Source of the DNA: Hofstenia miamia
Lineage: Eukaryota; Xenacoelomorpha; Acoela
Reading direction: 5' to 3'
Assembly: GCA_004352715.1 (NCBI GenBank)
Contig: SCFE01000036.1
Location: forward strand, 1,691,942-1,755,941
Length of the DNA stretch: 64,000 bases
In this document: positions 1 to 11,260 of the stretch, one piece after another
How the letters are laid out: every line of letters begins with the position of its first letter
Numbering within the stretch: position 1 is the stretch's first letter
Program-made: the position numbers and the translations under genes
Notes under the pieces: generated by a model
What the model was told of the DNA's origin: nothing
The model's database searches: none
What the model saw: the letters and a program-made list of their open reading frames with translations, nothing else

Positions 1-422
1 ATCAAAATTTGGTTTACATACACTTCAGCTGTAAAAGAGCTCTTCTATGTGAATAATTTTTAATAATCAGTTTGCCATAACTTTTAAATACCATTGTAAT
101 ATATCAGCGATCGAAGTGGGTTAAGAAATCGAGTTCAACTCAAACCTACCCAACACACAAGCTAAATTTATGAATCTTTAAACAACTCATTTTATGACTC
201 AAGTAAAACATCCAAAATGGGAATTATAGTATAATTATGAATTTGCGCTTAGACTGCACAAGGGAAAGAATTGCCAATAACAAAGAACATTATTTATAAA
301 ATATTGATGATCCACCCAGTTCAACACAACACAATACATGCATTAAGAAATTAAATCGAAGATTACCCAACTCATTTATTAAACCCACTTGCATCATTGA
401 CATATTCCGAAGTATATATAAA

Positions 423-437
423 TATATAATTATATAA

Positions 438-470
<33 letters not shown>

Positions 471-476
471 TATATA
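423..476. repeat. (TA)n-rich microsatellite
   Basis: Imperfect TA repeats broken by AAAT and TGTA units. Confidence 0.85.
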
Positions 477-1521
477 ATTTCAGGCTCGGCCCAAGTGGTT
501 TTAAAATGTTTAATCAGTATGGAAAGGGCAATGAGAATATATTCAATATGACTGAATTTAGAGAAAATTCGGGAGAACCCTATACATTACACACTAAAGT
601 GTAAATGTATATTCACTTTGAAAAAAATGATTCGTTTCTTCATTGCTATCTACAAATGGTAATCTAAATGATCTAATTACTTTACTATACAGAAGATCAT
701 TTCATTAGGCCAGTGTTTGTTCGGAACATGTGTGTTTGCCTGATCAACTAAAGGAAAATGAACTTAATGAACTTTTAAAAATTAATTTTTTATCTCTGCA
801 ATAAGAAACGAAGAATAAAATAATCCGATTAAACTAGGTTTAAGTTGATGCTTGGCCAATTTCTAAACAAAGTTTCAAATTTGAAATGGGATGATGATAC
901 TCTGGAAATGAAGTGTTTCTGTTGAAATACATGATCCCCTGTTGTTGAGTAATGTCTACATGAAGAAAAATCACGCTCTGATTGCGCTCTTGATTCTTTG
1001 CCACAGGGAATCTCGCGCTATTAGCTTATAAAAATGTTTTCTTGAACTTAATCGTTGAAATTCTCACTATTGAAACTTTATTTATATTAATCATAATAAT
1101 CATGGAGTACTAAACTTAAATTGTAAATAACCAATTAATTGTAAAAAAAAATAATCCGATTAGTAATAATTCTCTAATATAAAATCAGTAAAGTAAAAGA
1201 AATATCATTTGCATGTATATAAATTTCATTTAAAATTTAAATATGAACTACATATTTTAGAAAAAATTAATATCTTCAACTCGATTTGATCATTGAATAT
1301 CTCGAAAAGACCTAACCCGGCGCCTGGATCCCCACCCCGAAAACGCTTGTACACACCGCCAGCATACCACGTGAAGACCTAAAAAATTCAAAATATTTTT
1401 AATGCATTTGGTAATAAAAGTTATGTGATTAAAATTAAGCCCAAAATCAGCTGAAAAAACTGTGTACGACAGGAGAAATCATACAATGCCCCAGTATTTT
1501 AATGGTACAAAAATTGCCAAC

Positions 1522-1524
<3 letters not shown>

Positions 1525-1554
<30 letters not shown>
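1525..1554. repeat. (TA)n microsatellite
   Basis: Pure TA repeat directly abutting the left end of the Tc1/mariner-type MITE. Confidence 0.9.
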
Positions 1555-1557
<3 letters not shown>

Positions 1558-1951
1558 AGTGGTCAAAAGTTTATGGTAAAATAACATTTTTTGCATAGAT
1601 TGAATTAATTTATTACACTCCATATAGTTCTAAGCTTGTACAAACAATGGAGGTGCATGAATGCTTGTGATAATCAAACACACGTCTATTGTTTGTTTGT
1701 ACAAGTTTAAAACTATATAGTGTAATGAATTAGGTCACACTATGCAAAAAATGTTACTTTCTGCTGATCAGACTCAATACAGATCAGCACTCTGCGTGCC
1801 AGGGGTCGCCAGAGGTCAAGCATGGTTAAGCCGGCTCTAGTGGGCATATTTCCAGGGGAGGAGTCATGGACTTGATCTGTTGACACGCACTCTTCAGTCT
1901 GTTGACTGGTAGAGTAACCCCGACTTTAATATAAACTTTTGAGCACCCCTG
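1555..1951. mobile_element. Tc1/mariner-type MITE with nested inverted repeats
   Basis: Left AGGAGTGGTCAAAAGTTTAT and right (reverse complement) CAGGGGTGCTCAAAAGTTTAT, flanked by TA on both sides and set into (TA)n tracts. A second inverted repeat inside pairs about 1595-1650 with 1688-1746 (TTGTACAAACAA and TTACACT...TATAGTT on each arm). No protein is encoded. Confidence 0.75.
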
Positions 1952-2111
1952 TATATATATATATNNNNNNNNNNNNNNNNNNNNNNNNNNNNNNNNNNNN
2001 NNNNNNNNNNNNNNNNNNNNNNNNNNNNNNNNNNNNNNNNNNNNNNNNNNNNNNNNNNNNNNNNNNNNNNNNNNNNNNNNNNNNNNNNNNNNNNNNNNNN
2101 NNNNNNNNNNN

Positions 2112-2142
<31 letters not shown>
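1939..2142. repeat. (TA)n microsatellite with assembly gap
   Basis: TA repeats on both sides of Ns at 1965-2111; the gap most likely reflects an unresolved TA tract. Confidence 0.9.
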
Positions 2143-2145
<3 letters not shown>

Positions 2146-2814
2146 CTCAAAGTTTTGAGTAGAGATCGCATCGTTGCTGTTCATTATCATTTTAATGAGA
2201 TTTTCAACAAACACAATCATTTGGATTTCATGAAAAAGCAAGTAGGCATTATTAGATGATGGTTTTGTGGTTGTTTTTACATTTTGAATGCAATTTAACC
2301 ATTCCAAATATGTCTAGTATAATAAACATTCTTAGAAGTACATTAAAACAAAGTGGAGGAATTTAGAGGAAAACAGAAATTGTGATCTAGATTACTTTTC
2401 CTAAGAGAAACGAAACTTGAGGGAATTGCTCTATGCAGACGCCGATTAATTCAGGCCCGTTTCAACAATGAATGCGCAGCAAAAATGGTTAGTCTTGTCC
2501 CTCGACGATAGGAATATATTCATTAAAAACAATGCAGAAAATATGAAAATGATAGTTTAAATTTTACGTCGTACTTACGTATTACAGACTTAATGTAAGT
2601 TATTATACGATAATCTACTATAATCCTTTAGTAATCAATTGCTATCACCTTTAATTAGATTTCTTCACCTATTGCAAGCACCGTTACTGAGAAAATGAAA
2701 AATTACGTTAATTAGTCCACCTACGTTTTATAAGCACGGTTAATATAAATGTCCACTTTTTAACAATTTCTATTGATTTTTTCATGAGCTATACACACTG
2801 AAGCAGAATTGTAT

Positions 2815-3435
2815 TAGGACTGCGCGGGTAAAGAAAAACTGGATCCTATTCACGAAGTCGCATCTCCCTCATGTATGTTTATACAAATCATAAGTGTTGT
2901 ATATACGCAATCAACACTAAATTAAATAATATATAAAAAGCATATTAAATTTAGAAGGGGACATTTTTAACGTGTATATTCGGTTCGGTTGAGTTGTTTT
3001 AGTAGACAGATCTCGATGTTAGTTAATGAATTATTGTCGTTACTTCTTCACTAGATTTTCCACTCTTATCGATGATACCACTGCATTCCAGCTCCTCAAT
3101 ATTAGTCTGAACAAGCAGCAAGTAGTGCAAGTAACACGACTACTAGCAATAGGTCTAGTTTGTTACCTTTTCATGTTAATGAACTTTTGGCAATTCATGG
3201 AAATTCACTTTAGAATCATTTAATTATTGTTATATATTTTGTTCAGGAATACAACATACATTTTTTCATCTATATTTAGTTCTTAAGATGAAAACGAATA
3301 GATTCTGTAACCTTGACGAGTACTGACTATCCCGTGCACTTATATCGCGGGTACGGGTACAATTATTACGGGTCCGGATAAAGTATTATAAACAGACAGG
3401 TAGCGGTAGTAAATTCTGGTACCCACACACTCCTA
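2815..3435. mobile_element. Non-autonomous hAT-type repeat with perfect 8-bp target duplication
   Basis: Left end TAGGACTGCGCGGGTA and right end (reverse complement) TAGGAGTGTGTGGGTA. Both are flanked by AATTGTAT (2807-2814 and 3436-3443). The 621-bp body has no convincing protein. It includes GTATATTCGGTTCGG and a long tract shared with the second copy at 6333-6976 (for example TTAGTCTGAACAAG and TTCAGGAATACA). Confidence 0.85.
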
Positions 3436-5085
3436 AATTGTATGTGCGTTTGTGTCAGAGACATAATCCGGGCACTCACCAACTGGGGCAGCTTTTATAA
3501 CAAAACATCCTAATGTTGCATCTATCATTTTTTTGTCCCACTAGGCTTTAACTTGACAGATGTGTGATCATGATCATCTTAATATTAATTAATCACTTTT
3601 AAGATAGGGAATTTGCCTTGAACGCTTAAGCACACATCTATATAAGCTTTGTCAATAAAGAAATACTGAAGTAAAGTTTTTGAATGCAAAATAATTTTAC
3701 TAATTTATCTTTCATTTATCTTTAGGATAGAATTTTACCCAAAAACTTGTCTAAACTCTGGTAGTCTGAGTGAAGGAGCTAATGTTTATTGTGTAGTTTA
3801 TTAAGCGTACTAACAATTGCAATTTTAATGGTTTTTCTTTAAACCAATTATGAAACTATTAGAAAATTGAAACTTGAATGAACAAATATGTATGTAACTG
3901 GGTTTGACATTAGTAATAATAAATATATTCGAGGATGAGTATTAGTTACTGCGGGCATGACCAACTAATATATTAAGTTGGCAATGGCGGGGGTAGTGTT
4001 TTTTTAATACAACACTCCCCCGTCAAAATATCCTTTTTACACCGCACCCACACGTGCCTGAAATTTTCTTTGCTACTATCAAATAATTTAGGAATTTCCA
4101 ACAAAATTTCGAACTTATTCAAATATATAAATATGCTAATGTTTTGAAAACATCTTATTTAAAAGTAAAAGGCACAATGTGGAAAATTACCTGTATCAGG
4201 CCGCACCGGGTACCCGCGGTAGTACCCTTACCTGCACATTCCTGACTGGCAGCTATATAGACTTTAATAAGAAGGGTACAACCCTACTGCCAAAACCTGA
4301 TTCGAAATTCCGGTTCCAGATGTCAAACGCATATTTGCCCATAGTAACTTAACTTAATGCCTAATGAATGTTAGTAAAAACAAAGTACGTCAGAAAACAA
4401 GGTTTTTCTGAGCAGTTTTTGAAGATCAGACACCTGTGTGCTATCTAATTATCTAACAGTAATTTGAAAATGTTAACGTTATTCTTTGTTGTAATTTAAA
4501 TTGTCAATAGATTTCTTATTAAAAGCCAGTTTTTCCAGCGAGTTTTCCCGTTCCTGTCTCTGATGTCAAAGGTGCTTCGTACCATTTTAAACGATGAGAT
4601 CACTTGTGATCAGCAGCGTGGGCCAGCCTGCCAAAGACGAGTTATCTCATGGCACGCCGTAAACGTGTTATAGTCTTATTCAATAATATTAATAGTCAAC
4701 GGATGTTTTTGAAAGTATTTCTATTTGCTGTGTTGGATCTAGGTTTCCATCGTTATCTCTACCCCTACAAAACCGTAAATTTTAATTTATAACAATAAAG
4801 AATATGATGGAAAATGTTGAAATTTATAGAAAATGGGTTTTCAGGGGAACAAGCTCTGAAAGGTGTCATTCATCGAATTGACTCGGCATTCACTTTGCGT
4901 ATTTAGACTTTTCAAAACACACATGTAATAGATAGGTGGAAATTGTTGTTTTAATAATTTATGAAACAAACACAAATTATGGACGGAGTCTGATGGAAAT
5001 TTGTATCTAATCTAAACTGCAAATAATGTCTTGAATTAATGCAATCTCATAGTGCATTTTCACGATAGTGCTCTGACTTAATTAC
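3436..5085. other. Non-coding stretch
   Basis: AT-rich. Apart from the hairpin at 3988 and a GC-rich terminal-repeat-like patch near 4200, nothing is recognised. Possibly downstream intron or flank of the BAR gene. Confidence 0.5.
3988..4022. repeat. GC-rich hairpin
   Basis: CGGGGGTAGTGTT and AACACTCCCCCGT pair across a T-rich loop of about nine bases. A nearby stretch (4197-4255, CGGGTACCCGCGGTAGTACC) resembles the terminal repeats of the 0.6 kb hAT-type family, so this may be part of another decayed element. Confidence 0.6.
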
Positions 5086-5263
5086 TTGGCCGTAGCGCGC
5101 CTCTTCTGGCCTTTGGTAGCTCTGGCCATTTTCACGAACGGACTGCAGTGCGTTTTCATTGGAGGGCGCGACTGTGATGAGATAATTTAGCATTGCGGCC
5201 TTAATTTCAGAGTAAACGTGTGAATGAAAATCAACCAATAGTATGTTAGGAAACACATGACCA
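5086..5263 (-). CDS. Candidate downstream exon, possibly BAR helix 3
   Basis: Minus-strand stretch of 178 nt inside a 107-codon open frame. It is bounded by a possible acceptor ATATTTCAG|TGG and a possible donor GGCCAA|GTAATT. It is richer in G+C than its surroundings and reads as ordinary protein (NILLVDFHSHVYSEIKAAML, then a polar tail with QSVRENGQSYQRPEEARYG). The helical first part would suit helix 3 of a BAR domain, and strand and order fit the two better-supported exons. The entry phase needs two bases from the preceding exon, while the exon at 11022 ends in phase 0. At least one unseen exon would therefore have to lie between them. It may instead be an unrelated exon or a chance frame. 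Confidence 0.3.
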
Positions 5264-6332
5264 CTGAAATATTCTTCCCAATAAAATAGCACGACGATTG
5301 TCAGAGCGCTCTGGTGAAAACAAAAATCTTGTTGCTGCGGTAACAGGGTAGAATTTCGGCCATAGCACACTTGTAAAAATGCACTATTAGAAATTAACGA
5401 GTACTACATACATAAATATCGCGAAAACTTCCTTCTTGTGTTCAAACAATCGAGAGCGAAACTACAGTGGCTCATACTGTATATGAGATGAGAAATCTCA
5501 GTAGGTGGTAACACTTTCAATAAGGAGTTATAGAAATAGACTACTATAGCATTTATGGCGAAACACTAAAGATCGCTTGAATCTAAAATGACTATTGAAT
5601 AGGAAAATGTGTATTTAAATTATTTATTAGCGTGTCAGAGGCAGTCCTCTTCTAAATGAAAATAGTGTCGGGAAAGTGCCAGTAGCAAAAGATAAATAAT
5701 TTGAGCTTGCTTTAATGGTACAAACATAAATGCCACGCAAACAACTATTGAGTATAAACTCTCTAATGTGAAGGGAGGTTTCGCAATCAGTGGGAGGGGC
5801 AATTTATGGATGAATTTTTTCCTGTAACACAAATTGCTGCTATTACTAGACTCGATTTGTCATCGAAATGCCAAAATGCATTAGGAACGCTGGTGCTCTG
5901 CTGTCAATTATAATTTTGCAAATAGAAAAATATATTTTAAAATATTGGCGTCATTTTTGATAATATAATGCTACACTATTTTTAGAATTTCCCTAAAGAT
6001 TATGAGGGCTAAATCGGTTGGATGGATTGAGCGCTCAACACACTATACATGGTATATTTGAAAAGTGGCTAACATAATAAATAAAATGCAGGTCATGTGC
6101 AAGTAAATTAATAAATAATTTTCCAAGTTGCCTAGGTTTTCAGTGCGACTGAACTTATCACCAGATAGTGAGGCGACATGCTTATCCTCCGCCATGACTG
6201 AGATCTCATTTTTATCGGTTTTGTCATTGATTGTTTTCAAATTTGATTTTTACAGGCATATTATTTGCTAATTATAAATTTCGAATTTAAAAATTTTCAA
6301 TCAAATTATCTGGTTGTGGACGGACTGTAAGC

Positions 6333-6976
6333 TTGGGCTGTGCGGATACGGGCGGGTGCGGGTAAAGAAAAACTTGATGCTGTTCAGGAGTCGAATGTCG
6401 CATTCCTTTCAATTTAAAGAGATTCTTAAGACCTGCATATAAGCAATTGACACTGAATTAAATAATATATAAAAATGCAGATTAAATTTAGCAGGGGAAA
6501 TATTTATTTATTGTACATATTCGGTTCGGCTGAGTTATTATAACAGATCGCTCTGGTTGTTAATTAATTAATTATTGTGGGTACTTCCTCAATATTCAAT
6601 AAGCTTCTCTCTTATCGATGATTGCACATGCATAACACTGCACTCCAGCTGCGCAAATTAGTCTGAACAAGTAGCAAGTAGTGTAAGTAACACAACTAGT
6701 TTGCTACCTTCTCATGTTAACCAACTTTTGGGAATTCGTGAAAATTCACATTAGATAAATTTTATTATTGTTACGTATTTTATTCAGGAATACAGCATAC
6801 ATTTTTCATCTTTATTTAGTGCTTAAGTCGAAAACGAATACATTCTGTAGCACTGTCAAATACTGCCTATTATATGTAAATATATCACGTGTACGAGTGG
6901 GTACGGGTGGGTATAGGTAAGGTTAAATAAACCCCGGGTGGATAGCGGTAGTAAAATATGTAACCCCACACCCCTA
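6333..6976. mobile_element. Second copy of the 0.6 kb TAGGRSTGTGCGGGTA repeat
   Basis: Same orientation and content as 2815-3435, diverged by many substitutions and small indels. Left end TTGGGCTGTGCGGATACGGG, right end (reverse complement) TAGGGGTGTGGGGTTAC. Shared internal landmarks include ATATTCGGTTCGGCTGAGTT, TTAGTCTGAACAAGTAGCAA and a CGAAAACGAATACATTCTGTA stretch. Flanks CTGTAAGC and CTATTAAA match poorly, so this insertion is older or its target duplication has decayed. Confidence 0.8.
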
Positions 6977-7876
6977 CTATTAAAAAAAGTAAACTATATA
7001 TATATATAGTAGTAAAAGATGAAAAGCGATTTAAAGGAAATAGCGGTAATGAATGGAAGCAATAGTGGGAAGTAAATTTCCAAGATAAGAACAATAGGAA
7101 ATTTGATTTAAAGCAATCCTTATTTAAGATTCCAATGACTAACAGCGAAATTAGTCAAATTAAATTTAGGAGGGAAAATGCGAATGTGATTATTTTGAGT
7201 AATTCATTTCAAGGTGAATAAATTAATTGCGAGATAACTGCAATTCAATTCAAAGAACCAATGACATGTGATGATAAAGGAGTTTACAAGAATAGAACTT
7301 TGCGTTATACTCATTCCGGAAAGTGTCACTCCAAAATGATAGTAATGTGTAAGTTTAAGCTATTGACAAAAGCCTTTCTATAAATAGAACAATTGGAGAG
7401 CTTTGTGATTTCGTAGAGGATAACTGGCGTATAAGCATTAATAGTTAATTGAAACTAAATCCGAAACATTAAATATACCACTGCTACTAGACAACAAAAA
7501 TTACAAGACTAAATAGTCGTTGTAATGCTTAGCCATTTTAAATCTAATCAATTATACCCTACAACGATAAAAATACTTTATGGTTATATTATGTTAGTTT
7601 GGGGTTGGATTCGCCGGCAAATCCACATTTAGCAGAATACGAGTGTGCACACGGATTTCTGGTTGCAGGCTCTTCAGTCTTGTCGGTATGAATGAATATC
7701 TCATACATGTATGCTATGAAGACATTTTCCAAGAATGTATTTTAAAAATAGGTATTTACAACATGTTTTTACGATGATTATCTTACCTAAGGAAATTTTC
7801 AAAAAGATTTAAACGCAGAAATAGAGAATTTTCGGGTTTCCCATTAATCGTCCCCAGCTGGTAATGATTTATTTAA

Positions 7877-8313
7877 CCTTAAACTGCCTAGGAATTTTTA
7901 AAAAAATTAATGGTTTCTCACAAACGAATAAAGTTATTCAAAATCTGTAAGCATCTACCGCGTGACGAACTCTGATTTTGCGCACAGAGCACGCTTGGGA
8001 CTTGAGTAGGTTGTATATAGCAAAGAAAAAATTTCAGGCTAGTTGTTGCTGTGATGGGTTTTAGACTTTCTGATTACTTGAACATTAGGAATGGTGAGAG
8101 TTTAGAATTTTTCAAAAAATGGAATTTATAATAAAAAATCGTGAATATTTTGCAATTATTTCAATTACATCAATAACCCTTTGCAGAAATTTCCAACTTT
8201 ATATTCATACACGGTCATCAATAGTTATGTCCAAAACTCAAGATTTCTCAATTCCAAAATAGGCTGGTAGAAAATTGCGTGAAGATTTAGAAAAACAGTC
8301 AGACAGTTTAAGA
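7877..8313. mobile_element. piggyBac-like MITE flanked by TTAA
   Basis: Left end CCTTAAACTGCCTAGG and right end (reverse complement) TCTTAAACTGTCTGAC are imperfect inverted repeats. Each is bordered by TTAA (7873-7876 and 8314-8317), the obligate piggyBac target. No transposase is present in the 437 bp. A related fragment lies at 21615-21925. Confidence 0.72.
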
Positions 8314-9143
8314 TTAATGATGATACTTTCGCTCAATTCGAAATATTAATTTAAATTTGTTATTAAAAAATCGTAACCTAGTTTTGTTTTCATACAAAAA
8401 AGGAATTTATTATAAGCACATCAGTAGGATATTGTAGCATAGTACCCAACACGTGATTGCAAATGCATGGAATTGTTTCTAGCAACTAAAAAGCCATTCA
8501 GTCTTACTTGGAAGTACGACTGACTCTCTTTTCATTTTTTAAATAAAGAATTTAAAATTTGACTTCAAGAAATTCGATGGAAGCACATTATAAATTCTTG
8601 CTGACAACTGTCACTAAATAATTAAAACTAATTTAGGAAAGGAGCTGATAAAATGCATTGCAATCGCATTTGTTTTTATGTATTGCAGTACATACCTGGT
8701 TTTATACGAACACCTCAACTAATAATTTTTTGATATCAGCAAACGTGTTAAAACAGAAAAATTCATGCATCTACGATTTTATTTGTAGGAAACGGTTGTA
8801 TGTTGAATAAAAATTTTCTAGAAGTATGTGCAACTGGTTATTTCGTGAATAATCCACTCAGCCTAGATCAGAGTACAGCTGCAGCTGCATCGTAAAAATG
8901 GAGATGACACTTGTTGCTTTTAGAAAATCATCTACAAAAATATTCAAATAATCGCGTCACTCAATGGGATTTGTGACTAACAGACGATACGGCACCGTGG
9001 TAAACCGCGATTACTTCAAATAAAACTGCAAAACACCCATATCTATTCTCTACATTATTAGTGAAAATCAATCATATCAAAAACGACTGCTTCGGGATTA
9101 TGCCAAGTAGGACTGAGTATGTCTATCGTGGGGTGGAAGCTGA

Positions 9144-9299
9144 ACCACCTCAAAATCACACTCTATTAAGCACTCACGTGTAGAATGTCACGAAAAATGC
9201 AAATCAAACTGCGTTCAGTGTGATGGCTGTAGTTTCTGGTATCATGGGGGATGCACACTGATCCATACTGTTGCAATAACTAATGTGGGCAAAATATGA
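9144..9299 (+). pseudogene. PHD zinc-finger coding relic
   Basis: Short frame containing ECHEKCKSNCVQCDGC followed by SFWYHGGCTL. C-x2-C-D-x-C-x4-H-x2-C with W-(F/Y)-H is the heart of a PHD finger; the first Cys pair is irregular (C-x3-C) and the final pair is missing. Just upstream, in another frame (about 9080-9180), CFGIMPSRTEYVYRGVEAEP and PQNHTLLSTHV read like real protein and would lead into the finger after a frameshift. It is likely a broken piece of a transposon or retroelement protein; a host pseudogene is the alternative. There is no nearby splice structure. Confidence 0.5.
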
Positions 9300-11021
9300 G
9301 GTTTATTCTTGAAGAGAACACCCTATTCGAAAACTTAGCGGATATTCATTTCAAACCTGCAACTCTCCCACCCCTCAAAGTTCTACTACCGATAAGGTTT
9401 TTTCTAAATTTTACGCACAACAAAAGTTCATCTTTACATTTGATTTTTATCCTAATGGATTATCCATAAAATAGTTGTACATCGAAACGTTGATAAAAGT
9501 AAGACTTAGTGGTCAAGATTAAGATATTTATGACCCCTGCTAGCATCAAATATAGTTTATGCAAGCAATTATTGTTCATAAAGCAAAAAATCATAAAGTT
9601 GAGGCAGGAATATCCCGTTCTACTCAGTGAAGTCTATACATTATATTTCGGGTACGCATAAAGAATACTGTAGGCTAAAAAGGGGCCGTTAGATAAAAAA
9701 TTAAGTTTCGAGTTTTGCAAAAAAATAAATACTTAAGAAAATAATATCTTGCTTCCACATTAATAAAATTGAAATGGAAATCGATAATAAAATTTACTAC
9801 CAAAAATATTTTGTAGGGTGGGTTGTGTACCACTGCAATTTCAGTTGCAAAGCGTATTTTATATCCGATTTCTCAGTATAGTAGCATACGTATATACCAT
9901 TGTTTCAGTTTCCAATATGGAGTTGGAAGAAATTCTTTAAAATATTCATTCATTAATTTGTAAAGGAATAAATTTAAACTCCAATATAGGAACTGGCGGT
10001 TATTGATTTTCTAAAAAGTATCAATTTCTAAAAACAAAAAATGTCATTACTTAAATTATTACATTCAAACCCAAAGAAAGGCTTTTTGTAAAAGCTTTCC
10101 CCAAGGAAAATGGAATGCAATTTAATTACTTCCTAAATATATGACAGGTAAAGTATATAATTAGAAAGAAATAGCAGTGTAATATCAATAAATCAAATTT
10201 AAAAAAGACGTATAATCGAATGACAAGTGGAAGGGAACTAAAATTTCTCCATTATCAGAGACGCGGCATTCGACCGGGATTAAAGTTATCACAGGAAATA
10301 TTGTAATTACCCACAGAAATAATATAGATTTCGTATGAAAATAGCTTTCTACTTAATTGTAATGAACTAATGAGATAGAATAACTAACGGTGTTAAGACA
10401 ATCAAGCACTTTGTAAACAAGTTTATGAAATAGGTTGGCACATAGCACATACAATTATGGTGCTGATGCTGACAGAGTTCATGCATGCACATCTTCAGAG
10501 CTGTAGTTCAAAACAAAGCAATAAGATCTATTTCAACTTTATATGTAAAAGAATTAAAATTTCAGTAAGTTATTTCGTTTGTGATAGTAATGTGGTATAC
10601 TATGCAAATTCATAATAATTTCAAAGCAGTTAACTAGACATGGAAACCAATAAAATATTCATCCAAGAATCCATCAGATTACTACAAATATTAATTTTCA
10701 AATCTAAAATCTTAGAACTTAATTATCAAATAGAGAGACCCGTAATTATTGTTGTAAAATTAATGCATAGATTTTTATGTAAAAGAGGTTAATTTTTTGC
10801 AAAAATTTGTTCAAGTTACAACTGAATTCAATTGAAATACAACTATTTATTAAATCCGATTTTGAATTTTTCATCTTATGAGATTGTATGGAAATTTGAG
10901 TTGATTTGATCATATCCGACAACTGAATCTAAAAAACTACACATTCGCATGAATAAGGATCTATGGTGATTGGATTACCCAGCGGTACATCACAACACAA
11001 TAGCATAAATGAATAAGAAAC
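9300..11021. other. Non-coding stretch before the BAR exon
   Basis: AT-rich sequence with no repeat structure or coding signal seen; probably intron if the gene continues to 5263. Confidence 0.45.
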
Positions 11022-11260
11022 CTTGGCAATTTTTTCGGCGGATTTGCTACTTGTTAATGCTACTTGATGATTGCGTTTTGCTCTACGAAGATCGAGTCGC
11101 TTTCTTTCCAACTTATCAATTCGCATTTGATAATGAGGAAATTCGTTTTCATAAGATATGAGGGGAGTGACAACGGCTTTGGTAATCGTCTTCTCATATT
11201 GAACCATATTACGGCTGATCTCGGAAAGGGAGTTGTCGAATGATTGCGATGAGCGAGTAT
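11022..11260 (-). CDS. Exon of the same BAR-domain protein gene (middle helix)
   Basis: Minus-strand internal exon of 239 nt. Acceptor is TATTTTTAG|ATACTC and donor is GCCAAG|GTTTCT. It starts with the last two bases of a split codon and ends in phase 0. The one base left by the exon at 28631 (G) plus AT here gives GAT (Asp), so the two exons join in frame across a 17.4 kb intron. The peptide contains SEISRNMVQYEKTITKAVV, then TPLISYENEFPHYQMRIDKL and ERKRLDLRRAKRNHQ. The pattern of a conserved Pro before a short turn, followed by K-x-R-x-LD-x-RAK, is characteristic of helix 2 of BAR domains, as in the K-x-(V/L)-DYD-x-A segment of amphiphysins. The open frame runs 30 codons past the donor into intron, which has no family resemblance. 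Confidence 0.75.

Noticed and set aside
1894-2307. Long open frames on both strands rich in YIYIY/IYIYI
   Set aside because: They translate a TA microsatellite and a run of Ns; the same applies to frames at 19610-19957, 13559-13780, 36433-36659 and 44015-44298.
3026-3223. 65-codon open frame
   Set aside because: It lies wholly inside the non-autonomous repeat at 2815-3435 and is not preserved in the second copy at 6333-6976.
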